Assembly (NCBI GenBank): GCA_017308115.1 | Contig: JAFKFS010000034.1 | Span: 1 to 35,797 of the forward strand | DNA from: Bordetella sp. | GTDB taxonomy: Bacteria > Pseudomonadota > Alphaproteobacteria > Caulobacterales > Caulobacteraceae | Direction: 5' to 3' | Length of the DNA: 35,797 nucleotides | Shown: positions 1-8,668 of the stretch, one piece after another | How positions within the stretch are numbered: position 1 is the first letter of the stretch | Layout: each line of letters opens with the position of its first letter | Made by a program: the position numbers and the translations under genes | The notes under the pieces: generated by a model | The model's input: the letters and a program-made list of their open reading frames with translations, nothing else | Told to the model about the DNA's origin: nothing | Database searches by the model: none

Positions 1-372
1 AACTGCGACTTCGTCATCTTCCCGCCGCGCTGGATGGTGGCCGAGGACACCTTCCGCCCGCCGTGGTTCCACCGCAACGTCATGAGCGAGTTCATGGGGC
101 TGATCCTCGGCGAATACGACGCCAAGGCGGGCGGCTTCGCCCCCGGCGGGGCCTCCCTGCACAACCGCATGAGCGGCCACGGCCCGGACCAGGCCAGCTG
201 GGAGGGGGCGACCAGGGCGGACCTCAAGCCGATGAAGATCGAAAACACCCTGGCCTTCATGTTCGAGACGCGGATGCCCATCCGCACGACGCAATGGGCC
301 GAGCAGACCCCCCTGATGCAGCTCGACTACGACGACTGCTGGACCGGATTCGAAAAGGGCGTGGTCGGATGA
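1..372 (+). CDS. hmgA: Homogentisate 1,2-dioxygenase, C-terminal part (5' end outside the window)
   Basis: This is the last 123 codons of homogentisate dioxygenase, the non-haem iron enzyme that opens the ring of homogentisate to maleylacetoacetate in cytosolic tyrosine and phenylalanine catabolism. The reading frame is open from base 1, so the truncation is due to the window edge and not to damage. The conserved stretch [13 protein letters not shown] and the later HGPD are present. By comparison with the human enzyme, the His and Glu of HRN..MSE (codons at 70-72 and 88-90) and the His of HGPD (178-180) are the three iron ligands, and all are intact. The stop codon overlaps the next start as ATGA, so hmgA is translationally coupled to fumarylacetoacetase. 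The assignment is firm from sequence and context. Confidence 0.96.
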   Translation, partial: NCDFVIFPPRWMVAEDTFRPPWFHRNVMSEFMGLILGEYDAKAGGFAPGGASLHNRMSGHGPDQASWEGATRADLKPMKIENTLAFMFETRMPIRTTQWAEQTPLMQLDYDDCWTGFEKGVVG

Positions 373-1679
373 GCCGCCTCGACGAGACGCATGACCCAGC
401 GCGGACCAGCTGGGTCGAGAGCGCAAACGGCCACCCCGACTTTCCGATCCAGAACCTGCCGCACGGCGTGTTCAGCCGCCCGGGCGAGGCGGCGCGCGGC
501 GGGGTGGCCATCGGCGACCTGATCCTGGACATGGCTTCGGCGACGGCGGCGGGCCTGTTCGAGGGCCAGACGCTGAAGGCGGCTCAGGCCGCCTCGGGCG
601 AGACCCTCAACGCCTGGCTGGCCCTGACGCCCGACGCGCGCCGCGCCCTGCGTCGTCGCCTGTCCGCCCTGTTGTCCGACGCCGGTCAAGCCGAGAGCGT
701 CCGCCCGCATCTGGTCCCCGGCGCCGAGACGCGGCCGCACCTGCCCGCCCGCATCGGCGACTACACCGACTTCTACGTCGGCATTCATCATGCGCTGAAC
801 GTCGGGCGCCTGTTCCGACCCGACGATCCGCTTCTGCCGAACTACAAGCATGTGCCGATCGGCTATCATGGACGGGCGTCCTCCGTGAGGCCTTCGGGAG
901 AAGCGGTCCGGCGGCCGTGGGGCCAGTCGAAGGCGGCCCAGGAAGCGACGCCGGTCTTCGAGCCGTGCCGGCGACTGGACTATGAGCTTGAGCTGGGCGT
1001 GTGGATCGGCGGCGAGAACCCGCTCGGCGCGACGGTTCCGATCAGGGAAGCCCAGACCAGGATCGCCGGCCTCTGCCTGCTGAACGACTGGTCCGCCCGC
1101 GACATCCAGGCCTGGGAGTATCAGCCCCTCGGTCCCTTCCTGTCGAAGAGCTTCCTGACCACGGTCTCGCCCTGGATCATCACCGCCGAGGCGCTCGAAC
1201 CCTATCGGGTCGCCCAGTCCCCTCGTCCCGACGGCGATCCCGCGCCGCAGCCCTACCTCGACGACCCGGAGGACCAGGCCCGGGGCGCCTTCTCCCTCGC
1301 GCTGGAGGTCCGCCTGAGCACCGCCGCCATGCGGGCCGCCGGCATGGCCGACGCCGTCATCAGCCTGTCCCATGCCCGTCACATGTACTGGACCGTGGGT
1401 CAGATGATCGCCCACCACGCCTCCAACGGCTGCAACCTCAATCCGGGCGATCTGCTCGGCACCGGCACCATCTCGGCGCCCACGCCCGAGGGCGTGGGCA
1501 GTCTTCTGGAGAAAACCGGAGGCGGCGCCGAACCCCTGCAGCTCGAGACCGGCGAGACCCGCGCCTTCCTTGAAGACGGCGACGAGATCACCTTGACCGG
1601 ACGGTTGAGCGCGCCGGGCTTCGTCGATCTCGGCTTCGGCGCTTGCCGGGGCGTGGTCGAGGGGGCCGCCAAGGGCTGA
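369..1679 (+). CDS. fahA: Fumarylacetoacetase
   Basis: This protein of 436 residues cleaves fumarylacetoacetate to fumarate and acetoacetate, the final step of tyrosine degradation. The start is the ATG that overlaps the hmgA stop (ATGA); an open frame further upstream is only read-through of the other frame inside hmgA. Family landmarks are clear: DYTDFY at residues 131-136 supplies the metal-binding Asp, the His of HALNVG (residue 141) matches the catalytic His of mouse [11 protein letters not shown] holds the two metal-binding Glu, and [25 protein letters not shown] contains the fourth ligand Asp. The length is normal for the family. The maleylacetoacetate isomerase gene is not next to it here, since the next gene lies 243 bases away and belongs to a different unit. 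Confidence 0.96.
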   Translation: MSRLDETHDPARTSWVESANGHPDFPIQNLPHGVFSRPGEAARGGVAIGDLILDMASATAAGLFEGQTLKAAQAASGETLNAWLALTPDARRALRRRLSALLSDAGQAESVRPHLVPGAETRPHLPARIGDYTDFYVGIHHALNVGRLFRPDDPLLPNYKHVPIGYHGRASSVRPSGEAVRRPWGQSKAAQEATPVFEPCRRLDYELELGVWIGGENPLGATVPIREAQTRIAGLCLLNDWSARDIQAWEYQPLGPFLSKSFLTTVSPWIITAEALEPYRVAQSPRPDGDPAPQPYLDDPEDQARGAFSLALEVRLSTAAMRAAGMADAVISLSHARHMYWTVGQMIAHHASNGCNLNPGDLLGTGTISAPTPEGVGSLLEKTGGGAEPLQLETGETRAFLEDGDEITLTGRLSAPGFVDLGFGACRGVVEGAAKG

Positions 1680-1790
1680 CGCCCCCGGCCCTGCCGGCGA
1701 TGCCCCGCGCTTAGGTCGCCGCCTGGAAGGCGCGCCCCTCTCGCTCTCAAAGGGAAGTCCCGGACGGCGGCCTCCGCAAACCCTCGGCGT

Positions 1791-1825
1791 CAAATTTATG
1801 CAGCTCTCGCGACAATGCTGCATTA
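1791..1825. promoter_or_regulatory. Inverted repeat, candidate operator of the M61 operon
   Basis: A perfect seven-base inverted repeat, ATGCAGC (1798-1804) and GCTGCAT (1817-1823), is separated by 12 bases, so the centres of the arms lie 21 bases apart, about two turns of the helix. The right arm reads GCTGCATTA, and the left arm on the other strand reads GCTGCATAAATTTG. The same (C/T)TGCAT(T/A) core recurs upstream of the AsnC-type regulator (13156-13164) and upstream of the TonB receptor (22663-22699). Binding by the local AsnC/Lrp regulator is an inference from this recurrence. Confidence 0.5.
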
Positions 1826-1850
1826 GCGATGCGTCCGCTTGCGCTAAAAG
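1823..1850 (+). promoter_or_regulatory. Possible housekeeping promoter of the M61 operon
   Basis: GCTAAAAG at 1843-1850 resembles the Caulobacter sigma-73 minus-10 element (GCTANAWC). TTAGCGA at 1823-1829 is a weak match to its minus-35 element (TTGACGS), with a spacer of 13 bases, which is in the accepted range. The minus-35 would overlap the right arm of the inverted repeat. No experimental support is available, and the minus-35 match is poor. Confidence 0.3.
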
Positions 1851-1922
1851 ATTCTGATTGCATGAAACTCGCGGGCGTCGCCGATTAATCTGACGGTGAA
1901 GAGAAAACGTCGGGGAATGGAA

Positions 1923-3614
1923 ATGTTGCGACGCATCCTGGCCATCGGCTTCCTGTTGATGTCGGCGTCCGCCGCCTGGGCGGCCGAGCCCCCGCCTTTG
2001 ACCGTCGTTCTGAAACCCCGGCCTGACGGCCAGGGCGGCGTGGCCCGTCTCGATGTCGAAATGCGACTGCCGCCGTCCGAGGCGGCCGCGGGCGAGGCCC
2101 TGCTGAGGATGCCGGTGACGCTGGTGTCCACGCCCACCGCCGCCTACGCCGCCGAGGATATCCGCGTGCGCGACCGCCAGGGCGATCTTCCGCTGCGCGC
2201 CGTCGACGACCCGGCGACGCCCGAGGGCGTCTATCGTCGCTATCTGGCCGAGCGCGCGCCGACGGGCGACCTGGTCGTCTCCTACAGCGCCGCGCCTCGG
2301 GCCGTGTCGGCGGAGACCCGCAACGGCCCCCTGTTCGACCTGCGCGCCCAGTCTGGCGGCCTGATGGGCGCAGGCGTCTATTTCTTCGCCCTGCCGGTCG
2401 GAGACCAACCCTACCGCATCACCCTGAACTGGGATCTGTCGGCCCTTCCGGAGGGCGCGCGCGGCGTCTGGAGCCTGGGCGAAGGCGAGCGGACCGTCAC
2501 CGCTCCGGCCAACACCCTGGCCTTCTCCTTCTACGCCGTCGGGAGCGTCTCAAGCGAGCCCGAGGCGGGGTCCGACGACTTCGCCCTCTACTGGCTGGCC
2601 CAGCCGCCGTTCGACATCCAGGAACTGGCCGGAGAGACGCGCGCTCTCTACACCTACATGGCCCGCTTTTTCGGCGACGAGCACGCGCCCTATCGCGTCT
2701 TCATCCGTCAGAACCCCTACCCGGCGGGCGGCGGCACGGCCCTGGCCAAGTCCTTCATGTTCGGCTACGGCGCGAACGGGCAGACCACGGGCGGCGGGCT
2801 GCAGATGCTGCTGGCGCACGAAATGGCCCACAACTGGCCGCGCCTGACCGACAGCGCCCATCCGATGACCGCCTGGTACACCGAAGGGGCGGCCGAATAC
2901 TATTCCTCGACCCTGGCCTATCGCGCGGGCCTGCTGAGCCCGGACGACCTGCTGGACGTCGTCAACCGCCGCGCCGACGGCTACTACGCCAACCCCCACC
3001 TGCGCCTGTCCAACGCCGAAGCCGGCAAGATCTTCTGGAGCGACGCGCGCGCCCAGCGCGTGCCCTACGGCCGGGGCTTCATGTATCTGACCAACGTCAA
3101 CGCCCAGCTTCGCGCCGCCTCCGGCGGCCGCCGCTCGCTGGACGACCTGGTGCTGGAGCTGCTGGCGCGGCAGCGTCGCGGCGAGCCCGCCGGCCTGGCC
3201 GAATGGCGCGCCCTGCTGGTCGCGGACCTGGGCGAAGCCGCCGGCCGCGAATTCGACGCCATGACCGAGGGCGCGGTGATCACGCCTCTGCCCGACTCTC
3301 TGGGGCCCTGCTTCCGCGCGGTCGCCGTTCAGGCCCGTCCCTATGATCTGGGCTTCGACGAGATGCGGCTCGGCGTGGTCGCCGATCTGCGTCCGAACTC
3401 GGCCGCCGCGCGCGCCGGTCTGGCGAACGGCGATGAAATCCTCTCCCTGACGCCGATCCCGGACCTCCAGAAGGACGAGAGCCGCATGATGGAGATGACG
3501 ATCCGCCGGGACGGCCAGACCTACGGCGTTCGCTACCTGCCGCGCGGCGAGGCCGTCAGCGGCTGGCGCTGGGAGCGGGTCGAAGGCGTCGCCGCCGACC
3601 GCTGCGTCCTTTGA
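1923..3614 (+). CDS. M61 family metallopeptidase (glycyl aminopeptidase-like) with C-terminal PDZ
   Basis: This is an exported zinc peptidase of 563 residues. The ATG at 1923 was chosen because GGGGA at 1912-1916 sits six bases upstream and the protein then opens with a clean Sec signal peptide ending near AWA (residues 18-20); the GTG at 1896 and the ATG at 1917 have no usable ribosome site. The gluzincin motif is HEMAHNW at residues 299-305, with the third ligand Glu in WYTEG (residue 321), followed by AAEYYS. A PDZ-like segment occupies about residues 480-555 (LGVVADLRPNSAAARAGL and GDEILS). This order, with an N-terminal beta domain, the zinc domain and a PDZ, is typical of M61, whose known members remove N-terminal glycine and some other residues. 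It opens a five-gene operon and presumably acts on peptides in the periplasm. The substrate is not determined. Confidence 0.9.
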   Translation: MLRRILAIGFLLMSASAAWAAEPPPLTVVLKPRPDGQGGVARLDVEMRLPPSEAAAGEALLRMPVTLVSTPTAAYAAEDIRVRDRQGDLPLRAVDDPATPEGVYRRYLAERAPTGDLVVSYSAAPRAVSAETRNGPLFDLRAQSGGLMGAGVYFFALPVGDQPYRITLNWDLSALPEGARGVWSLGEGERTVTAPANTLAFSFYAVGSVSSEPEAGSDDFALYWLAQPPFDIQELAGETRALYTYMARFFGDEHAPYRVFIRQNPYPAGGGTALAKSFMFGYGANGQTTGGGLQMLLAHEMAHNWPRLTDSAHPMTAWYTEGAAEYYSSTLAYRAGLLSPDDLLDVVNRRADGYYANPHLRLSNAEAGKIFWSDARAQRVPYGRGFMYLTNVNAQLRAASGGRRSLDDLVLELLARQRRGEPAGLAEWRALLVADLGEAAGREFDAMTEGAVITPLPDSLGPCFRAVAVQARPYDLGFDEMRLGVVADLRPNSAAARAGLANGDEILSLTPIPDLQKDESRMMEMTIRRDGQTYGVRYLPRGEAVSGWRWERVEGVAADRCVL

Positions 3615-3644
3615 CCCCGCGCCCCCTTCGGCGAGGAGAATGAC

Positions 3645-4898
3645 ATGATCCGTCCCTCGGAAGGCCTGACCCGGCGAACCTGGCTGGCGGCCTCGGCCGC
3701 CCTGCCCGCCGCCTCCGCCTCGGCAGGCGGAGCGGCCGCCGCCCCGCGTCTCGCCCCGGCCGACAGCCTCGGCGGCGCGCAGTTCCCCGACATCCAGGGA
3801 ACCTATCTGGACGCCGGATCGGTCCATCCGTTCAGCGTCGGCGCGCGCGAGGCGGTGAAGCGATACCTCGACTCCCGCGCGATGAACGGCCGCCCCGAGG
3901 GCTATGAGTTCGGCCCCTTGCGCCAGTCGGTGCTGGCCCGCTTCGCCGCCCTGATCAACGCCGCGCCGGGCGAGGTCGCCTATATCCAGAGCACCTCCGC
4001 CGGAGAACAGATGGCGGTGACCGCCCTGGGCCTGCCCGAGGCGGGCGGGCGGATCGTCACCGACGCCCTGCACTTCTTCGGCTCCTTCCACCTCTACAAC
4101 GAGCTGGAGCGGGCGGGGGTGGAGGTGGTCATCCTGCCGATCCGCGACGGGCGCATCCTGATGTCGGACATGGAGGCGGCGGTGAACGACCGCACGCGCC
4201 TGGTCGCCGTCTCGGCCATCTCGACCGTCAACGGCTTCCAGCACGACCTGAAGGCGGTCTGCGACCTGGCCCACGCCCACGGCGCGCGGGTCTACGTCGA
4301 CGCGGTCCACGCCGTCGGCTCGACGCCGATCGACGTCAAGGCGACCGGCGTCGATATGCTGGCGACCAGCAGCTACAAATGGCTGATGGGCGACATGGGG
4401 CTGGGCTTCATCTACGCCCGCGCCGATCTGATCCCGCAGTTGAAGCGCCCCCAGGCCGGCTATCAGCAGGTGGCCGCCTTCTCAAGCCATGCCTATCCCT
4501 ACGACCCGCCGGGCGAACGGCTCTTCGTCACCCGCGCGCGCGACGACGCCACGGGCCTGTTCGCCATGGGCACCTTCAGCAACACCGGCGTGGCCCATCT
4601 GGACTGGTCCCTGGACTACATCCGAGATCTCGGCGTCGAGGCCATCCAGTCCTGGCGCCGGCCGATCATCGAAAAGGCGCGGCGCGAGCTGCCCCGCCTC
4701 GGCTTCGAGCCGATGACGCCAGAGGACAGCACCGGCCCCCTGATCGCCTTCGCCTACAAGGATGCGCGCCAGACCTTCAGCGAGCGGCTGAAGCGCGCCG
4801 GGGTTCAGGTCACGCTCGGCGCCCATCGGCTGCGGGTCTCGGCGTCCGTCTTCAACACCCCGGCCGATATCGATCGCCTGCTGGAAGCCCTGGCGTGA
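3645..4898 (+). CDS. Tat-exported class V PLP-dependent enzyme (isopenicillin N epimerase / PvdN-like fold)
   Basis: This is a protein of 417 residues of the class V (fold-type I) PLP family. It starts at the ATG preceded by GAGGAGA. The N-terminus carries a twin-arginine signal (LTRRTWLAA, Arg10-Arg11) and an Ala-rich stretch, so it should be exported folded, with its cofactor, to the periplasm. The PLP-binding Lys is Lys245 in SSYKWLMG, and Asp219 in VYVDAVHAVG is the residue expected to contact the pyridine nitrogen. Most class V enzymes are cytosolic. The best-known exported relative by type is PvdN, which modifies a glutamate side chain of pyoverdine in the periplasm. By analogy this enzyme could act on an amino-acid residue of a peptide or metabolite handled by the neighbouring hydrolases. 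The family and export signal are clear, but the reaction is unknown. Confidence 0.85.
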   Translation: MIRPSEGLTRRTWLAASAALPAASASAGGAAAAPRLAPADSLGGAQFPDIQGTYLDAGSVHPFSVGAREAVKRYLDSRAMNGRPEGYEFGPLRQSVLARFAALINAAPGEVAYIQSTSAGEQMAVTALGLPEAGGRIVTDALHFFGSFHLYNELERAGVEVVILPIRDGRILMSDMEAAVNDRTRLVAVSAISTVNGFQHDLKAVCDLAHAHGARVYVDAVHAVGSTPIDVKATGVDMLATSSYKWLMGDMGLGFIYARADLIPQLKRPQAGYQQVAAFSSHAYPYDPPGERLFVTRARDDATGLFAMGTFSNTGVAHLDWSLDYIRDLGVEAIQSWRRPIIEKARRELPRLGFEPMTPEDSTGPLIAFAYKDARQTFSERLKRAGVQVTLGAHRLRVSASVFNTPADIDRLLEALA

Positions 4899-5857
4899 GC
4901 GCGGGCCTGATCGTCATGGACGCGGCGGCGGTGCGGGCGCGGCTGACGATCGCCGACTGCATCCCACTGATGCGCGAGGCCATGACCGCCCTGTCGTCCG
5001 GCCGGGTCGAACAGCACCTGCGCAGCTTTCTCTCGGTCGGCGAGGGACGCACCTTCGCCCTGATGCCCGCCGCCTCGGCTGACGGTTTCGGCGCCAAGCT
5101 GGTCAGCGTCTACCAGGACAGGGACAATCCCGGCCGGCGACGGCATCAGGGGCTGGTCGTCCTGTTCGATCCCGAAAGCGGCGCTCCGGTCTTCGTGGGC
5201 GACGCCGAAGAGATCACCCGCATCCGCACCGCCGCCGCCAGCGCCGCCGCGACCGACGCCCTGGCCCGGCCCGACGCCCAGGTCCTGGCCGTGATCGGGA
5301 CGGGCGCCCAGGCGCAGGCGCATCTGGAAGCCATGGCGGCGGTCCGCCCTCTGACCGAGGCCCGCGTCTGGGGCCGAGACGGCGAAGGCGCCCGCCGTTT
5401 CGCCGGGGCGATGCAGGAAAGGTTCGGCTTCGCCGTCCGATCCTGCGCGACGGTCGAGACGGCCGTCCGGGACGCCGACCTCATCTGCACCGTCACCGCG
5501 TCGCGCGATCCGATCCTGCAGGGCGGCTGGGTGAAGCCCGGAGCCCATGTGAACCTGGTCGGCTCCAGCGGTCCTCACGCCGCCGAGGCCGACGCCGACC
5601 TGGTCGCCGCAAGCCGCTTCATCGTCGACCATCGCGAGCATGTCCTGGCCCACGGCGGCGAGTTCCTGCGCGCGCGCCAGGCCGGGCGCGTGACGGACGA
5701 CCATGTCGCCGCCGAAATCGGCGAAATCCACGCCGGGCGCTCCGGCCGCCTCAGCCCTTCGGACATCACCCTGTACAAATCCCTGGGCCACGCCGTTCAG
5801 GACCTGGCCGCGGCCGCCTGGCTGCTCTCGTGTGAAAGGACCGCCCGTCATGGCTGA
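4895..5857 (+). CDS. Ornithine cyclodeaminase / mu-crystallin family protein, first copy
   Basis: This is a cytosolic NAD(P)-dependent protein of 320 residues. The GTG at 4895 overlaps the previous stop (GTGA), has GGAAG seven bases upstream, and gives an N-terminus that aligns with the paralogue at 8669-9646; the ATG at 4916 is a shorter alternative. The Rossmann motif is GTGAQAQAH (about residues 135-143), and the substrate-binding Lys is Lys68 in FGAKLVSVY, followed by ITRIRTAAAS. Where true cyclodeaminases and alanine dehydrogenase carry a catalytic Asp (VGGD, IGAD), this protein has VGSS, with Ser225 at the Asp position. Human mu-crystallin, a ketimine reductase, also has Ser there. An imine or ketimine reductase, or a pyrroline-2-carboxylate reductase, is therefore more likely than ornithine cyclodeaminase. 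About half of its residues match the second copy. Confidence 0.85.
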   Translation: MSAGLIVMDAAAVRARLTIADCIPLMREAMTALSSGRVEQHLRSFLSVGEGRTFALMPAASADGFGAKLVSVYQDRDNPGRRRHQGLVVLFDPESGAPVFVGDAEEITRIRTAAASAAATDALARPDAQVLAVIGTGAQAQAHLEAMAAVRPLTEARVWGRDGEGARRFAGAMQERFGFAVRSCATVETAVRDADLICTVTASRDPILQGGWVKPGAHVNLVGSSGPHAAEADADLVAASRFIVDHREHVLAHGGEFLRARQAGRVTDDHVAAEIGEIHAGRSGRLSPSDITLYKSLGHAVQDLAAAAWLLSCERTARHG

Positions 5858-7169
5858 CGCTCCTCGCCTTCGCCAGGGCGTAGGCCTGCTCTCCGTGGTC
5901 GCCCTGGGCATGGGGCTGGCGGTGGGCGTGTCCATCTTCTCGGTCATCGCGCCCGCCACGGCCCTGGCGGGGCCGGCCATGCTGCTGGCCGTCGTCCTGG
6001 CCGCCGTGCCCATGTTCATCATCGCCGTCACCTACGCCTTCATGGGCTCGGCCCTGCCCACGGCGGGCGCCTCCTATGAGTGGCCGCGGCGTTTCCTGTC
6101 GCCGGCGACCGGCTTCATGATCGCCTGGCTTCGCATCGTCGGCAGCGTGGGGGCCATGCTGATCCTGGCCCTGGTGCTGACGCGCTATGTCTCCATGCTG
6201 ACCCCCGTGCCGACCAAGCCGACCATGCTGGCGGTCTTCGCCCTGGTGTTCGGCCTCAACCTGGTCGGGGTCGCCCTGGCCGCGCGGGTCCAGACCCTGC
6301 TGATGGGCGCCCTGGTCATCCTGTTCGTCGTTTTCGCCCTGTGGGGCGCGCCCTCGATCAAGCCCGCCGCCTTCACCCCCTTCATGAGCGAGGGCTGGGG
6401 CGGGGTCCTGGCGGCGACGCCGCTGCTGATCGGCCTCTTCTTCGGCATCGAGGCGGCGACGGAGGTCGGCGACGAGGTCAGGAACAGTCGCCGCGCCATC
6501 CCCATCGGGGTCGCGGCCTCCATCCTGTCGGCCATGGCCCTGTACCTGATGGTCGCGGGCGTCGCCATCGGCGTACTGGGCCCCGAGAAGCTGGCGGCCA
6601 GCGAAACGCCGGTGCTGGACGCCGCCGCCGTCTTCATGGGCCACGAGGTCGCCGGGCCGTTGATCGTCGTCGCGGCGGTGCTGGCCATCGGCAAGTCGCT
6701 GAACGCCCTGGCCATGGTGTTCAGCCGCTACCTGTACGCCATGGCCAGGGCGGGCGCCCTGCCCTCGGCCCTGGCGCGCATCCACCCGCGTTTCCACACG
6801 CCCCATGTCGCCCTGGCCGTCGCCTTCGGCTTCTGCTCCCTGGGCCTGCTGGCGCCGATGAACCTGACCGCCCTCTTCCTGGCGGTGAACGTGCCGACCC
6901 TGCTGAAGTACGGCGCCACCTGCCTGGCGGCGGTCCGCATCGCCCGCAAGCATCCGGAAATTCACGCCCAGGCCGTATTCCGTCCCAGCCGCGCCTTTGT
7001 CGCCGTCTGGGGGCGGCTGGGCGCCGCCGCCGCCCTCGTCGTCGTGCTTCTGGGCCTGACCACGGACTGGAAGCCCTATGTCGCCCTGCTGGTCTGGGGC
7101 CTGATCGGCGCGCTCTGGTACGCTGTGCGCGGCCGCTTCGGCGCCCCGGTTTCGGAGACCGCCCCATGA
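5850..7169 (+). CDS. APC family amino-acid permease
   Basis: This is a polytopic inner-membrane protein of 439 residues with about twelve hydrophobic segments, beginning with GVGLLSVVALGMGLAVGVSIF. It belongs to the amino acid-polyamine-organocation (APC) superfamily, judged by the N-terminal G-rich first helix, the SYEWPRRFL region and the conserved FFGIEAATEVGDEVRN segment that follows transmembrane helix 6. The start at 5850 is the ATG with AAAGGA upstream, and it overlaps the end of the preceding gene by eight bases, so the two are coupled. It most likely imports amino acids or a related small product freed in the periplasm by the exported hydrolases of the locus. Substrate specificity cannot be read from the sequence. 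Confidence 0.88.
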   Translation: MADAPRLRQGVGLLSVVALGMGLAVGVSIFSVIAPATALAGPAMLLAVVLAAVPMFIIAVTYAFMGSALPTAGASYEWPRRFLSPATGFMIAWLRIVGSVGAMLILALVLTRYVSMLTPVPTKPTMLAVFALVFGLNLVGVALAARVQTLLMGALVILFVVFALWGAPSIKPAAFTPFMSEGWGGVLAATPLLIGLFFGIEAATEVGDEVRNSRRAIPIGVAASILSAMALYLMVAGVAIGVLGPEKLAASETPVLDAAAVFMGHEVAGPLIVVAAVLAIGKSLNALAMVFSRYLYAMARAGALPSALARIHPRFHTPHVALAVAFGFCSLGLLAPMNLTALFLAVNVPTLLKYGATCLAAVRIARKHPEIHAQAVFRPSRAFVAVWGRLGAAAALVVVLLGLTTDWKPYVALLVWGLIGALWYAVRGRFGAPVSETAP

Positions 7170-8662
7170 TCCGCTCCGTCTTGCTTTGCGCGAGCCTGGC
7201 CGCCGCGCTGATCGTCGCGCCCCAGGCCGCCGGCGCCCAAACCCGCGCCGCGCCGCCGGCCGCCGCCACCCCGGCGCGCGCCGTCGTCACCCGCCATAGC
7301 CTGACCCTGGGCGGCGCCCGCGTCGCCTATGACGCCGTCGTGGCCGAAACCGTCGTGGCCGCGCCGGAGGGCACAGGCGAGGCGACCATCGTCACCACCG
7401 CCTATCTCCGCGCCGATGTTCCGACGACCGATCGGCCGGTGCTGTTCATCTTCAACGGCGGGCCCGGCGCCTCGACCACCCCCCTGCATTTCGGCGCCTT
7501 CGGACCCATGCAACGGCTTGGCGAAGGCGAGGCGCAGTATCTGGCTCCCAACGCCCACAGCCTGATCGACGCGGTGGACCTGGTGTTCATCGACCCGACC
7601 GGCACAGGGTACAGCCGACCGCAGGATCCGTCTCAGGACGGAGGCGCGCCCTTCTGGAGCCGCACCGGCGACGCCCGGTCGGTGGCCGAGGTGATCGAGC
7701 GCTGGCTGGCGACCCACGACCGCGCCGCCTCGCCGCGCTATCTTCTGGGACAGAGCTACGGCACCGTCCGCGCCGCCGAGATCACGCGCGTCGCGCCGGA
7801 ACTGAGGTTCGACGGCGTGCTGCTGTTCGCCCTGGTGCCGGGCGAGCGCAGCGGACCGTTGGCCTATATGTCGTCCCTGCCCAGCTACGCCGCCACGGCC
7901 TGGCTGCACGACCGCATCGACCGGAGGGGGCGCAGCGTCGAGCAGGTCTATGACGAAGCCGTCCGCTTCGCCCGCACCGACTATGTCTCGGCGCTGATCC
8001 AGGGCGGCGCCCTGCCCGCCGATGAAAAGACGGTGATCGCGCGGCGCCTGGCGGACCTGACGGGCCTGCCCGCCGCCTTGATCGAAGAGCACGATCTGAA
8101 GATCGACAACCGGTTGTTCATGTTCAACCTTCTGGCCGACCAGGGCCTGCGCACCGGTCAGTTGGACACCCGCGCCACGGCGCGCCTGGACGCCCCGGCC
8201 AAACAGCCGCCGCACGACGACCCCGGCCTGAGCTACGCGCCCGAGGCGAGCCGCGCCATCGCCCGAGGCCAGAGCGTCTTTCGCGCCAGCGACGGCGGCT
8301 CGGTCGTCGACGCCTATTATCGCGAAAAGCTGAACTATCGCGCGGACGACGCCTATCAGGCCCTGAATTTGAGGGTGAACAGCGCCTGGAACCATGAAGG
8401 CTTCAAGGACGCCATGCCCTATCTGGCCGAGGCGATGAAGCGTGACCCCGACATGCGGCTGTTCTGGGCGGCGGGCTATTACGACCTGTCCACCCCGGCC
8501 TATGGCGGGCGCTATACCCTAGATCAGGCGGGCGTTCCGGCGGACCGTCTGACGGCGGCCTACTTCGCCTCCGGCCATTCCGTCTTCGTCGAGGATCGCA
8601 ATCTGGCCGCCCTGGCCCAGGCGGTTCGCCGCTTCATGAGGGTTTCCGACGAAGGCCGCTGA
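7166..8662 (+). CDS. S10 family serine carboxypeptidase-like protein, first copy
   Basis: This is an exported alpha/beta-hydrolase peptidase of 498 residues that starts at an ATGA overlap with the permease. The signal peptide runs to about residue 23 (AGA|QT). The oxyanion loop FNGGPGAS is intact, the nucleophile is Ser197 in GQSYGT, and Asp440 (YYDLSTP) and His471 (SGHSVF) complete the triad in the expected order and spacing. S10 enzymes release C-terminal residues from peptides, and some relatives act as acyltransferases. It is the last gene of the plus-strand operon and ends six bases before the convergent reductase gene. It is one of three divergent S10 members in this locus. The family is certain, but the substrate is not. 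Confidence 0.9.
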   Translation: MIRSVLLCASLAAALIVAPQAAGAQTRAAPPAAATPARAVVTRHSLTLGGARVAYDAVVAETVVAAPEGTGEATIVTTAYLRADVPTTDRPVLFIFNGGPGASTTPLHFGAFGPMQRLGEGEAQYLAPNAHSLIDAVDLVFIDPTGTGYSRPQDPSQDGGAPFWSRTGDARSVAEVIERWLATHDRAASPRYLLGQSYGTVRAAEITRVAPELRFDGVLLFALVPGERSGPLAYMSSLPSYAATAWLHDRIDRRGRSVEQVYDEAVRFARTDYVSALIQGGALPADEKTVIARRLADLTGLPAALIEEHDLKIDNRLFMFNLLADQGLRTGQLDTRATARLDAPAKQPPHDDPGLSYAPEASRAIARGQSVFRASDGGSVVDAYYREKLNYRADDAYQALNLRVNSAWNHEGFKDAMPYLAEAMKRDPDMRLFWAAGYYDLSTPAYGGRYTLDQAGVPADRLTAAYFASGHSVFVEDRNLAALAQAVRRFMRVSDEGR

Positions 8663-8668
8663 CGGCTC

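Noticed and set aside
1-372. hmgA as a truncated or broken gene
   Set aside because: The frame is open from the first base with conserved residues, so the missing 5' part lies outside the window.
327-2408. Long open frame on the minus strand across fahA and the M61 start
   Set aside because: It is a shadow of high-GC coding DNA: it opposes two well-supported genes and their intergenic region, and its translation is Arg/Gly/Gln-rich with no recognisable domain.
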